From positions 1 to 64,000 of the forward strand of contig DJYO01000027.1 in assembly GCA_002450155.1 (NCBI GenBank): a stretch of 64,000 bases of DNA, written 5' to 3'. The notes beneath the pieces were generated by a model. It was not told the origin of the DNA. It worked only from the letters and a program-made list of their open reading frames with translations, and made no database searches. The translations under genes were made by a program, and so were the position numbers. Source of the DNA: Mageeibacillus sp. UBA6976. Lineage in GTDB: Bacteria; Bacillota; Clostridia; Saccharofermentanales; Saccharofermentanaceae. How positions within the stretch are numbered: position 1 is the stretch's first letter; each line of letters opens with the position of its first letter. This document shows positions 1 to 8,536 of this stretch, one piece after another.

Positions 1-46
1 TCCCACAAGTTTTCCGAAGAACCCTTATTTTGCATTCTTATAATAA

Positions 47-99
47 ATTGCGTTTTCGGTGTTCAAACAGAGCCCCAAATAGACATTTATTTAGCATTC
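47..99 (-). repeat. 53-nt hairpin repeat unit, copy 3 (divergent)
   Basis: This stretch aligns without gaps to 60914-60966. Over the 70 bases 31-100 against 60898-60967 about 48 positions match by hand count. The ends are conserved (gaatgct on the minus strand, cgttttc near the other end) and the middle, which is the loop, is the most diverged. The unit covers the last codons and stop of the amylase gene. Bases 1-37 begin with the same gaatgc word and may be the start of a further unit cut by the window edge. No gene is visible in 1-90. Confidence 0.6.
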
Positions 100-1401
100 C
101 ATGAGCCAGATCTCGGATGAGAACGGAGCTAGAGTCGAACCGCCACCGAAATCGTGGATCGTGTCTGTAATAAGCTCTCTTGCCTGGCCGCAGCCTGCAT
201 CGAAATGAGCAACATAAGGATTCTCATCCATGTTGATAGCAACCATTATCCTCTGATCTCCTGATCTTCTCTCAAAGATGCATTGCTTGTTTGTAAGGAC
301 AACTATCCTGATTCCGCCATAGTTAAGCGCACTAGAGCTCTTCTTTATATCAGAGAGCTTTGCAATATGAGATGTAAGATCGTTCCATTCCGGCTTTTCA
401 AAACAAGCCCTTAATGCAGGGTCGCCTTCTTCTTTGCGGGCCTGAGCGCCCCACTCGGAGCCGTAGTAAACACACGGTATACCGGGCATTGTAAAGATCA
501 GAGTATATACCAGCGGGAGGCATCTTCCGTCGTTAAGGATGGATGCGATCCTGGTTACATCGTGGTTATCGGCAAACGAGAGGAGATGTGCGCCTCTGCA
601 GACAGTCCAGTCCTCAGGACCAAACAGTCTCATAAGAGAATGCATTATCTCGAACATATTAGATGAATTGAATGAAGAATAGATTCCTTTATAGCACTGG
701 TAGTTTGTAAGAGAATGCAGATGCATCTCAGAGAGCATCCTGCCATATTCACCGTGAAGGACTTCACCTAACAGGAAGAACTCGTTCTTTTTACTGTCAG
801 TAAACTCACGGAGTCTCCTTAGGAATTCATGATCGAGACAATATGCGACATCAAGCCTCAAGCCGTCTATATCGAAGTAATCTATCCAGTAGTTTACTTT
901 ATCCAGGATATGATCTACTACAGCTGGATTCCTGAGGTTCAATTTTACCAGATCGTAATTGCCCTCCCAGCCTTCGTACCAGAATCCGTCGTTATAGTTG
1001 GAATTTCCGTCAAAGGAAAGATGGAACCAATCCTTATAAGGGGAATCCCACTTCTTCTCCTGAACATCCCTGAAGGCCCAGAAGCCTCTGCCGACATGGT
1101 TAAATACACCGTCAAGTACTACTCTTATACCTTCATTATGGAGAGCGTCTACAACCTTCTTAAAATCTTCGTTGGTTCCCAGTCTTGTATCTATAAGCCC
1201 ATAATCCCTGGTGTTGTAACCGTGGGTATCAGATTCAAACACCGGTGAGAAATAGATGGCATTGATGCCAAGTTTCTTAATATGAGGGATCCAGTCTAAG
1301 ACTTTGAGGATCCTGTCTTTGGGAATGCCGTCATTCTCAAATGGTGCACCACAAAAACCCAGAGGGTATATCTGATAGAAAACTGCTTCTTCAAACCACA
1401 T
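91..1401 (-). CDS. GH13 alpha-amylase-family glycoside hydrolase
   Basis: A 436-residue enzyme expected to cleave alpha-1,4 glucosidic bonds in maltodextrins inside the cell, since there is no signal peptide. All four GH13 conserved regions are visible: DGVFNH near residue 97, GLRLDVA with the nucleophile Asp184, LGEVLH with the acid Glu213, and FADNHD with Asp281. It is shorter than neopullulanases and lacks their N-terminal carbohydrate-binding domain; a small beta domain follows the barrel. The start is supported by AGGTGAGG upstream of the ATG. It is the last gene of a run that begins with the ACT protein, 16 nt after the membrane protein gene. Exact specificity (amylase, maltogenic enzyme, glucosidase) cannot be fixed by eye. 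Confidence 0.85.
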   Translation of the reverse strand: MWFEEAVFYQIYPLGFCGAPFENDGIPKDRILKVLDWIPHIKKLGINAIYFSPVFESDTHGYNTRDYGLIDTRLGTNEDFKKVVDALHNEGIRVVLDGVFNHVGRGFWAFRDVQEKKWDSPYKDWFHLSFDGNSNYNDGFWYEGWEGNYDLVKLNLRNPAVVDHILDKVNYWIDYFDIDGLRLDVAYCLDHEFLRRLREFTDSKKNEFFLLGEVLHGEYGRMLSEMHLHSLTNYQCYKGIYSSFNSSNMFEIMHSLMRLFGPEDWTVCRGAHLLSFADNHDVTRIASILNDGRCLPLVYTLIFTMPGIPCVYYGSEWGAQARKEEGDPALRACFEKPEWNDLTSHIAKLSDIKKSSSALNYGGIRIVVLTNKQCIFERRSGDQRIMVAINMDENPYVAHFDAGCGQARELITDTIHDFGGGSTLAPFSSEIWLMEC

Positions 1402-1417
1402 TTAAACGTACCTCACC

Positions 1418-2107
1418 TTATTGATTATTTGAGATGATCTCTTCTTTCTCTTGTTTCTTCATTTTTGAGCAGGTTATTATACCCGCAACTCCCATGAGGA
1501 AGATTATTATTATCGCAGCGATACCGATATATGCTTCAACAGAATGGGACAGATCTGCAAAGACCGTTCCCTTGGTCCTGACCAAAGCCCACTGCAAAAC
1601 TAAAAGTGATACCAGAGCATCTGCAATTCCAATCTTCCTTAAGGATACAGTCGTAACCGAATGAGACCTGTGAGCCCTGAAGATATTGATAACTGCAAGG
1701 ATCACCTTATAAGCTACATAAGCCATAAAGATATATAAGATGATGCCGGGATAATCGTGCTCGATCCTGTTCTGATATATGAACCTCATAGTAACAGCAA
1801 GGATAATGTCAAAGAGGATCAGATTCCTGGAGAACTTAAAATAGTTCTTGCGCTCGCTGAATCGCTTCTCATGGGTAAGTCTGCCCCTGCCTGCCCTATA
1901 GAGGATATTTACCCGCATAAAGCAGAGAATAAAATGGTAGAAGGACATGAACATGAGCCATATAGACCCAGTAAACAGCCCGACTAGAAAGCAGAATATA
2001 CCATAAATGATGTCAAAAGGAATCGACGGCAGTGTCAACAGCACTGTCGTCTTCTTATAGTCTCTGGCAAAATCCCAGAATGATCTTTTGACCTTATTCT
2101 CAGACAT
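1418..2107 (-). CDS. multi-pass membrane protein of unknown function
   Basis: I do not recognise this 229-residue protein. It has about six hydrophobic segments (around residues 20-45, 48-68, 95-112, 122-143, 162-178, 190-212), basic loops between the second and third segments, and a charged Lys/Glu-rich C-terminal tail, so it is very likely an integral membrane protein. It starts 1 nt after the stop of the UPF0210 gene and has no clear ribosome binding site of its own, which suggests translational coupling. No catalytic or transport motif is visible. Its place between UPF0210 and an amylase gives no clear hint of function. Confidence 0.7.
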   Translation of the reverse strand: MSENKVKRSFWDFARDYKKTTVLLTLPSIPFDIIYGIFCFLVGLFTGSIWLMFMSFYHFILCFMRVNILYRAGRGRLTHEKRFSERKNYFKFSRNLILFDIILAVTMRFIYQNRIEHDYPGIILYIFMAYVAYKVILAVINIFRAHRSHSVTTVSLRKIGIADALVSLLVLQWALVRTKGTVFADLSHSVEAYIGIAAIIIIFLMGVAGIITCSKMKKQEKEEIISNNQ

Positions 2108-2108
2108 A

Positions 2109-3467
2109 TCAGTTACGCATCGAATGGATCGGTGCAGGAATCCTTCCGCCTCTGTTTATAAAATCAGCGCATGAATTGGTATTAACAGGCATTATGGGAG
2201 CCATCCCCAGGAGCCCGCCGAATTCAACGCTGTCGCCTACTCCTTTACCGGGAACAGGGATGAGCCTTACAGCCGTAGTCTTATTATTGAATGTACCGAG
2301 AGCCATCTCATCAGCGATGATGCCTGATATCGTAGATGCAGGTGTATCACCGGGGATAGCTATCATGTCAAGGCCGACAGAGCATACGCAAGTCATGGCC
2401 TCAAGTTTCTCAAGGAGAAGGGATCCGGATCTTGCAGCAGCTATCATGCCCTCATCTTCGGATACAGGGATAAATGCACCTGACAGACCACCAACAAATG
2501 AAGAAGCCATTGTACCGCCCTTCTTGACCGCATCATTTAACATGGCAAGAGCAGCTGTCGTTCCCCATGTCCCGCAGGTCTCAAGACCGAATTCTTCAAG
2601 GAGCCTTGCAACCGAATCTCCAACTGCAGGTGTAGGTGCAAGTGACAGGTCGATGATACCGAAGGGAACACCTAATCTCTCGGAGGCTTCACGGGCTACG
2701 AGCTCACCTACTCTTGTTATCTTGAAGGCAGCTTTCTTGATCGTCTCAGCGACAACACCAAGATCAGCACCTCTTACTGACTCTAATGCATGCTTGACTA
2801 CGCCTGGACCTGATATGCCGACATTGATAACACATTCAGGCTCGCCGGGACCCAAGAAAGCTCCGGCCATGAAGGGATTGTCCTCAGGAGCATTGGCAAA
2901 TACAACAAGCTTGGCACAACCGATAGCATCCCTGTCTTTGGTAGCTTCTGCAGTCTGCTTGATTATCTCACCCATATCACGGACCGCATCCATATTGATA
3001 CCGGTCCTTGTAGATGCAAGATTAATGGAGGAGCAAACAAAATCAGTGCTTGCCAAAGCTTCGGGGATCGAATGGATAAGTATCTCATCTGATCTTGTAT
3101 ACCCCTTCTGGACAAGAGCTGAAAAGCCACCGACGAAATTTACGCCGCAATCCTTGGCAGCTCTATCCAGTGTTTTGGCAAACATCGTATAATCCTTGGC
3201 GCCTGATGAGGCTGCGATAATGGATATAGGCGTAACAGATATCCTCTTATGGATAATGGGGACATTGTACTTGCGGGATATGGCATCCCCTACTTCAACA
3301 AGTCTTCCTGCACATCTTAAGATCTTATCGTAGATCTTATTGCAGGACTCCTCAGGAGTAGATGCGCAGCAATCAAAGAGGGATATACCCATGGTTATCG
3401 TTCTGATGTCCAGATGCTGCTCGCTGAACATCTTCATTGTCTCTAATATCTCAAATTCGTTGATCAT
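2109..3467 (-). CDS. UPF0210 (DUF711, 'PFL family') protein
   Basis: A 452-residue protein matching the UPF0210 family found in archaea and Firmicutes. The family resembles pyruvate-formate lyase in fold but has no established reaction. Family-like features are the N-terminal [19 protein letters not shown], the central Gly-rich [10 protein letters not shown] region, and the C-terminal GMAPIMPVN near the end. Length is normal for the family. It lies 11 nt downstream of an ACT-domain (UPF0237) gene. These two families are neighbours in many genomes, which suggests the ACT protein senses a small ligand for it. That role is inference. Confidence 0.85.
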   Translation of the reverse strand: MINEFEILETMKMFSEQHLDIRTITMGISLFDCCASTPEESCNKIYDKILRCAGRLVEVGDAISRKYNVPIIHKRISVTPISIIAASSGAKDYTMFAKTLDRAAKDCGVNFVGGFSALVQKGYTRSDEILIHSIPEALASTDFVCSSINLASTRTGINMDAVRDMGEIIKQTAEATKDRDAIGCAKLVVFANAPEDNPFMAGAFLGPGEPECVINVGISGPGVVKHALESVRGADLGVVAETIKKAAFKITRVGELVAREASERLGVPFGIIDLSLAPTPAVGDSVARLLEEFGLETCGTWGTTAALAMLNDAVKKGGTMASSFVGGLSGAFIPVSEDEGMIAAARSGSLLLEKLEAMTCVCSVGLDMIAIPGDTPASTISGIIADEMALGTFNNKTTAVRLIPVPGKGVGDSVEFGGLLGMAPIMPVNTNSCADFINRGGRIPAPIHSMRN

Positions 3468-3478
3468 ATATTTCCCTG

Positions 3479-3763
3479 TCAGATCCTGTGCATGCTGTTA
3501 AACAAACCTGTGTGCTGAATCGTAATCTTTACTCCGAGCTTCTCGCCTAACTTATTCAATCTGTCGGAGATGTCAGAATCCTCGATCACCAAGTCCCTCA
3601 GATCTACGATCATGACCATCGTAAAGATATCATCCAAGATAGTCTGGGATATATCGTTGATATTGATGTCATATTCTGCCAGAAGGTTAGCGATACCGGC
3701 TATGATACCGACTCTGTCCTTGCCTAAGACAGAGACTACTGCAGTATTCTTATCCTGTTCCAT
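3479..3763 (-). CDS. ACT domain protein (UPF0237)
   Basis: A 94-residue protein that is a single ACT domain: the first strand is [20 protein letters not shown], followed by the helix and [18 protein letters not shown], the usual beta-alpha-beta-beta-alpha-beta pattern. ACT domains bind amino acids or other small ligands. GGAGG sits 6 nt before the ATG. It is the first gene of a run with the UPF0210 gene 11 nt downstream, the standard pairing for UPF0237. A role as ligand-sensing partner of UPF0210 is inferred from this pairing. Confidence 0.85.
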   Translation of the reverse strand: MEQDKNTAVVSVLGKDRVGIIAGIANLLAEYDININDISQTILDDIFTMVMIVDLRDLVIEDSDISDRLNKLGEKLGVKITIQHTGLFNSMHRI

Positions 3764-3798
3764 GAAGAGCCTCCGGAATCTAATTAATTTACCTGATA

Positions 3799-3804
3799 AT
3801 TATA
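3799..3804 (-). promoter_or_regulatory. candidate -10 element for the ACT-UPF0210 run
   Basis: A perfect TATAAT reads leftward about 36 nt before the ACT gene start, in the 59-nt gap after the FAD protein gene. There is no good -35 at normal spacing, so this is a weak call. Confidence 0.35.
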
Positions 3805-3822
3805 CCTTAAAATGGCGTTTAA

Positions 3823-5451
3823 TCATGAAATATCTTTATCAAGAGACATAATGAGCGCATTTGCGCAATTAATCCCGTCGATTGCTGACGACATGATACC
3901 GCCTGCATATCCGGCGCCTTCGCCACAGGGGAAAAGGCCCTTAAGGCCTGTGCTCTGATAATCCTCGCCCCTTATCAGTCTTACGGGAGATGAGCTCCTG
4001 GTCTCAGGTGCGGTAAGGACTGCATCAGGATCATCAAAACCCCTGATCTTTCTGCCCATGAGCTTGATACCTTCGATCAGGGTCTCGATCATAAAATCCG
4101 GGAATACGGTCCTTAGATCAGCAGGCTTAACTCCGGGCTTATATGACGGTTTGATGCGGCCAAAACCCTGAGGCACAGTGCCTGTTACAAGATCTTTATA
4201 AGTTGTGGCAGGTGCCTTGCCGCAGGAGCCTCCTGCAATATAAGCTTTGTGTTCTATATCTTCCTGGAACCTTATGCCGTCCAACACTTCATTACCATAT
4301 TCTTCAGAGGATACCGGGATCAGAAGCGCGCTGTTAGAGTTCTCCATGTCTCTTGCATAGTAGCTCATGCCGTTGGTACAAACAGTTCTGTTATCTGTCT
4401 GGGCAGCAACCACAGTACCTCCGGGACACATGCAGAATGTATACAGTTTCTTGCCTGTATGGGTTGGTACGGCAAGTTTATAGCTGGCTGATTCAAGATC
4501 TCCTGTACCCGCCGTATCCATTCCGTATTGAGCCGTATCAATATCACACCTTAAGTGTTCTATCCTGACCCCCACCGAGAAGGGTTTTGCCTGCATATCA
4601 AGTCCCTGGTCAAAGAGATTTCTGAACGTATCACGGCTTGAATGTCCGGGTGCGAGTATTACCCTGTCGCAGGTTATCTCATGGAGACCTTCCCTGTCCT
4701 TTACGATAATTGCAGTAAGCCTGTTTGCCTTGGACCTATATCCTTCAAATCTGGTATTAAACCTTACTTCACCCCCGAGCATCTCTATGTCATGTCTTAA
4801 TCCCACAACACACTTGCGCAGCATATCCGTACCTATATGGGGGTGGGAATCATATAAGATCTCGCCGGGAGCGCCGTGGAGCACCAGGAGTCTGCCGATA
4901 TACGCCTTAAGCCCTGAAGATACGCCGGTATAGAGCTTGCCGTCTGAGAAGGTGCCGGCTCCGCCCTCGCCAAACTGAATATTGGATTCAGGATCTATAT
5001 CAGCTTTGCCTGCCTTATAAGCCTCCGTATCTGCTATACGCTTATCCATGCTGCTTCCACGCTCGATAAGTATAGGTCTGAGGCCGTATTTAGCCAGTAT
5101 AAATGCAGCAAAAAGACCCGCAGGCCCTGCGCCTACAACAACCGGTCTTAAAGATGTGCTGCTTATATCCTTGACTTTGTCCCAATAAGGAAATGCAAGA
5201 TGTTCTGTTTCTTCTTCTCTAAGTCTTAATTCATCAGGCGTAAAGAAACCGAATCTGTAGCAGATATATACATTGCCGTGTCTTGCATCTATATATTTCT
5301 TATCTATGTGGAGTCTCAGCTCTCCTGCAACGCAGCTTTGATAAGCACTCTTAAGTGCCTTGTTATAGCTCTTTTTGCATTCATTAAGGATCCTTACAGG
5401 ATCTGATATCTTCGGAGCACCTTTGGATGCTTTGATCTTGATCTCAAACAT
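3823..5451 (-). CDS. FAD-dependent dehydrogenase-like protein (COG2509 type)
   Basis: A 542-residue flavoprotein. After about 100 N-terminal residues it has the dinucleotide-binding motif VVGAGPAGLFAAFILAKYG and an acidic strand end IERG, then the FGEGGAGTFSDGKL motif typical of the uncharacterised FAD-dependent dehydrogenases of COG2509, and near the end GLFPCGEGAGYAGGI, which closes the FAD site. The substrate is unknown. It overlaps the upstream FAD protein gene by 8 nt and is the last gene of the Gld-type operon. The ATG follows GGGGTATATTAG. Confidence 0.85.
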   Translation of the reverse strand: MFEIKIKASKGAPKISDPVRILNECKKSYNKALKSAYQSCVAGELRLHIDKKYIDARHGNVYICYRFGFFTPDELRLREEETEHLAFPYWDKVKDISSTSLRPVVVGAGPAGLFAAFILAKYGLRPILIERGSSMDKRIADTEAYKAGKADIDPESNIQFGEGGAGTFSDGKLYTGVSSGLKAYIGRLLVLHGAPGEILYDSHPHIGTDMLRKCVVGLRHDIEMLGGEVRFNTRFEGYRSKANRLTAIIVKDREGLHEITCDRVILAPGHSSRDTFRNLFDQGLDMQAKPFSVGVRIEHLRCDIDTAQYGMDTAGTGDLESASYKLAVPTHTGKKLYTFCMCPGGTVVAAQTDNRTVCTNGMSYYARDMENSNSALLIPVSSEEYGNEVLDGIRFQEDIEHKAYIAGGSCGKAPATTYKDLVTGTVPQGFGRIKPSYKPGVKPADLRTVFPDFMIETLIEGIKLMGRKIRGFDDPDAVLTAPETRSSSPVRLIRGEDYQSTGLKGLFPCGEGAGYAGGIMSSAIDGINCANALIMSLDKDIS

Positions 5452-6691
5452 CTAATATACCCCTGGCAGCGCAAACGGCTGAGCTCCATGCCCATTGAAG
5501 ATTGTAGCCTCCGCAGATGCCGTTGACATTGACCGCTTCGCCTGCAAAATATAAGCCTCTTGAACCCTTATACTCCATATTATCCGTAAGACAGCCAAGC
5601 TTAATTCCCCCTGATGAGACCTGGGCATCTTCGAAACCTTTGGCTCCTGATAAAGATATACTCCATCCGCATAAAACGTTGGAGATCTTAGTAAGACCGG
5701 CATCGTTTATCGAAGAGACCTTAGCTCTCGGATCTATATTACAGTCTCTTAATACGCCCTCTAATAAGACTCTGTGTATTATTCCGGAAAAGGCATCACA
5801 GACCGTTCTGTTGGGAAAAAGCTGCCTTCTTATGTAGAGCATCATAAGAACGTCACCTGAGCTCTTTCCTATGAGATTTAATGAGGCATAAGGCTTATCG
5901 CCCTTATCTAACAATCGTAGGACTGTATCTGATACGTCAAGAACGGCAATGCCGGTAAGCCCTCCGTCTTTTGCAAACAGGATCTCCCCTTCAGATCTTG
6001 CATGTTCATGGTCATCTGAAATTATCGATATAGAACCGTTAAACCTGATGCCGGCCAGATTCTTTATGCCGGGTTTATCAGACGTAAGAGGCACCAGAGC
6101 AGGAGCATATGGAATTATATCTTCGCTCTTTAGGAACTTGTTTGCGAGTTCAATGGCGTCACCTTCTGACCCGGTCTTAGGATAGCTCCTGCCTCCTGTT
6201 GCTATCAGAATATTACTTGATGAGACGGTAGAACCGGACTTTAGTTGTACTAAGTATCCGCTGACTGAACTTGCTACTCTAACAGCCGGGTCTTCGAGGA
6301 TGAATTCAACTCCCCTCTCTTCTATATAAAACCTGAGAGAATCTAATACTGTGGCGCTCCTAAGTGTAAGAGGATAGTATAGATCGCCTTTGCGCGTTAA
6401 GACTATGCCAAGGTTATTCTCATAGAACTGAACGGTCTCATTTACATCAAAGCTCTTAAGGACAGCAGAAAGCTTGTCCTCATCATCGGTATGGTAATCT
6501 TTGGCACTTATCCGGGCATTGGATATATTACATCTGCCGCTGCCGGTAAGGAGCAATTTCTTACCTACCCTGGGCATCTTCTCTACAATGCAGATATCGC
6601 AATAGGGATCCAGATATTTTAGATAACAAGCAGCAAAAAGGCCGGAAGCACCTCCGCCTATAATTACGCAATCATTTACTGCTTTATGCAT
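5444..6691 (-). CDS. NAD(P)/FAD-dependent oxidoreductase (YhiN/HI0933/BaiN family)
   Basis: A 415-residue flavoprotein with the N-terminal FAD motif VIIGGGASGLFAACYL, the family hallmark GKKLLLTGSGRCNISN around residue 44, ILIATGGRSYPKTGSEGDA in the middle, and the closing motif LYFAGEAVNVNGICGGYNL near the end. These identify the HI0933-like family. Members have been linked to reductive or oxidative steps on varied substrates (BaiN in bile acid metabolism is one), so the substrate here is open. It is 3 nt downstream of the CYTH gene, with AAGGAT before the start. Confidence 0.85.
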   Translation of the reverse strand: MHKAVNDCVIIGGGASGLFAACYLKYLDPYCDICIVEKMPRVGKKLLLTGSGRCNISNARISAKDYHTDDEDKLSAVLKSFDVNETVQFYENNLGIVLTRKGDLYYPLTLRSATVLDSLRFYIEERGVEFILEDPAVRVASSVSGYLVQLKSGSTVSSSNILIATGGRSYPKTGSEGDAIELANKFLKSEDIIPYAPALVPLTSDKPGIKNLAGIRFNGSISIISDDHEHARSEGEILFAKDGGLTGIAVLDVSDTVLRLLDKGDKPYASLNLIGKSSGDVLMMLYIRRQLFPNRTVCDAFSGIIHRVLLEGVLRDCNIDPRAKVSSINDAGLTKISNVLCGWSISLSGAKGFEDAQVSSGGIKLGCLTDNMEYKGSRGLYFAGEAVNVNGICGGYNLQWAWSSAVCAARGILDV

Positions 6692-6694
6692 GAC

Positions 6695-7354
6695 TTATCC
6701 TTTGTCTAACAACTTGATGGTTCTCTGATATTTACTGTTGTTAAAAGGAACGCAGCCGGTCTTATTTACAACATAGTCGGCGAGCTCCTTAAGGTCAACT
6801 ACATCGCCTGACTCGAGCTCCAATTCAAGCTCAACTATATCCTCAGCCTGTTCGTTATTGCCGTCCAAGATCTTACCTATATCAAAGCAGGCTTCCATGA
6901 TGGAATCTCCAAAACCAAACATATAAACAGTACGGTTAAAGAAATTGGAGCAAAGGACTGAGAGGTCGTCATCTGTTACACCCTCAAGAGCTTCATCCAA
7001 GAGCTCCTCGGGATCATCCTGAGCTCTGGCCTGTTTCTTAAATTCTTCGATCTTGAAACTACTGCTGTCTGATCTCACATTCCACTCATATCTCTGATGA
7101 AGGCCTCCTGAGACAGCACCGCCGTATTTAACGGTGAACTCATAGAAATCTTCCTCATCTGATGTATAGTGTCTTACCCTGATCATTGCGCCTCTGGAAG
7201 AGATCTTGCGGTCAGGTGTATCGAGATATTTATTAGTAAGAAGTACTGATGCCTTCTCAGATGGGTCGAGACAATAATCTGAAAACCAGTCTGCCGATGT
7301 AATGGCAAGCATAGACTCAGCGTCCTTAAAACCCAGTTTAATCTCAGTTTCCAT
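6695..7354 (-). CDS. CYTH-domain protein
   Basis: A 219-residue protein beginning METEIK, the ExExK signature of the CYTH superfamily (adenylate cyclase CyaB, thiamine triphosphatase and tripolyphosphatases), with further tunnel-type strands such as AMIRVRHY and FYEFTVKYGG. CYTH proteins act on triphosphate-containing substrates with divalent metal. The start is chosen at 7354 because AGAGGAG lies 5 nt upstream; the frame stays open for 17 codons further up, into the end of the preceding gene, without a ribosome binding site. It is 11 nt downstream of the DUF5711-like gene. Confidence 0.8.
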   Translation of the reverse strand: METEIKLGFKDAESMLAITSADWFSDYCLDPSEKASVLLTNKYLDTPDRKISSRGAMIRVRHYTSDEEDFYEFTVKYGGAVSGGLHQRYEWNVRSDSSSFKIEEFKKQARAQDDPEELLDEALEGVTDDDLSVLCSNFFNRTVYMFGFGDSIMEACFDIGKILDGNNEQAEDIVELELELESGDVVDLKELADYVVNKTGCVPFNNSKYQRTIKLLDKG

Positions 7355-7365
7355 ATAAACTCCTC

Positions 7366-8523
7366 TTAGCTGATCGTATGCACACCGCTGGTGGATACGA
7401 TGCACAATTTATCGCCTGCGATAAAATTAAGTCTCAATATATCTTCGTCTACCGAATAATCACCTACTACAGTACCGGAAGCATTATAGACAAAGACTCT
7501 CTTGTTGACTGATATTGCATAAAGAGAACCGTTTGTACAAACGGCATTAATGTCAGAACCTATAGAACTGCTGTAAAGAACTGTGTTGGAATCGTTGATG
7601 ACTGCAAGCTTGTTCATCTGGGATACCCCGTCAGAATAAGTGATAAACAGGTTGTTCTTGACCTTGACTACCCTGCCTACTACTGCAAAATCGAAATTGA
7701 TCTGCTTGATCTCCTCATCAGTTACCTGATAAATGGAATCCGCAGTAAAGCAATAAAGCTTATCACCCACATAGAACAAGGATGAGAATACAACATTATC
7801 CTCTGTAGAATAGATCGCTCTGTCTGCAACCTCGATACCCTTATCCCCCTTAGTAAGAGAGAACTGTCTTATATAAGGAACAACCAGAGCTCCGTTGGTA
7901 TTAAGGGTCGATACTGCAAGTAAAGTGGAATCATCGTTAAATGCGCAGGCTATCGGGTAACCGGAATTATATGATGACCATTGGGATATTGCCACTCCGT
8001 TAAGGTCAAATAAGAGAACCTCACCATAGGATTCCTGGCTGTTGGTTATAACGGCAGTAATACCTGAAGAAGAAACATTAACAGCCTTGATCTGATTAAT
8101 AGTAGGCTTTGAATAGACCACGGCATCCTGCGTAAGCAATGTGAAATTATAACCGTCCAGATCGAATACCACGGCATAATCCCCGAATGTAACGCACTGG
8201 GGATTCTGATATGAGATCTGGGAAGAGAAGATGTCATTACCTGATAAAGTAAGATATGCGACTCTCTCGTTTGTTACTTTGAGAACGCCCTCTCCAAAAG
8301 GATAGAGCTTCTGAGCTTCAGAATACTCGCAGTTAAATCCGCCCTGGGCAGAGAGCTTGATCTGCGTATCTGCATTAGACAGTGAATCTATCTTACCTGA
8401 TATATAGAAGATAAGCACAAGACTGAGAAGTAATACCACAGCAAGGACCATGACGACTATGGTCAGGTTCCTGCCACTGTTACTACTTCGCGGTTTAGTC
8501 TTTGCTGCTTTTTCCGGTTGCAT
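7366..8523 (-). CDS. membrane-anchored beta-propeller-like protein (DUF5711-like)
   Basis: A 385-residue protein with a basic N-terminus, one membrane segment at about residues 20-44, and a long extracytoplasmic part made of short repeated strands rich in Val, Tyr, Ser and Asp (for example YAVVFDLDGYNFTLL), typical of a propeller fold. It fits the clostridial DUF5711 family as I know it, which has no known function. AAGGAG precedes the ATG. Its position between the DUF4340 and CYTH genes ties it to the Gld-type transporter. Confidence 0.65.
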   Translation of the reverse strand: MQPEKAAKTKPRSSNSGRNLTIVVMVLAVVLLLSLVLIFYISGKIDSLSNADTQIKLSAQGGFNCEYSEAQKLYPFGEGVLKVTNERVAYLTLSGNDIFSSQISYQNPQCVTFGDYAVVFDLDGYNFTLLTQDAVVYSKPTINQIKAVNVSSSGITAVITNSQESYGEVLLFDLNGVAISQWSSYNSGYPIACAFNDDSTLLAVSTLNTNGALVVPYIRQFSLTKGDKGIEVADRAIYSTEDNVVFSSLFYVGDKLYCFTADSIYQVTDEEIKQINFDFAVVGRVVKVKNNLFITYSDGVSQMNKLAVINDSNTVLYSSSIGSDINAVCTNGSLYAISVNKRVFVYNASGTVVGDYSVDEDILRLNFIAGDKLCIVSTSGVHTIS

Positions 8524-8536
8524 TAATAATTACTCC

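Noticed and set aside
2176..3192. Long open frame antisense to the UPF0210 gene
   Set aside because: Ser/Pro-rich low-information translation with no family match; it is a shadow of a strongly conserved gene on the other strand.
7355..7405. Longer N-terminus for the CYTH protein
   Set aside because: The extra codons overlap the end of the preceding gene, and AGAGGAG plus the METEIK family start fix the start at 7354.
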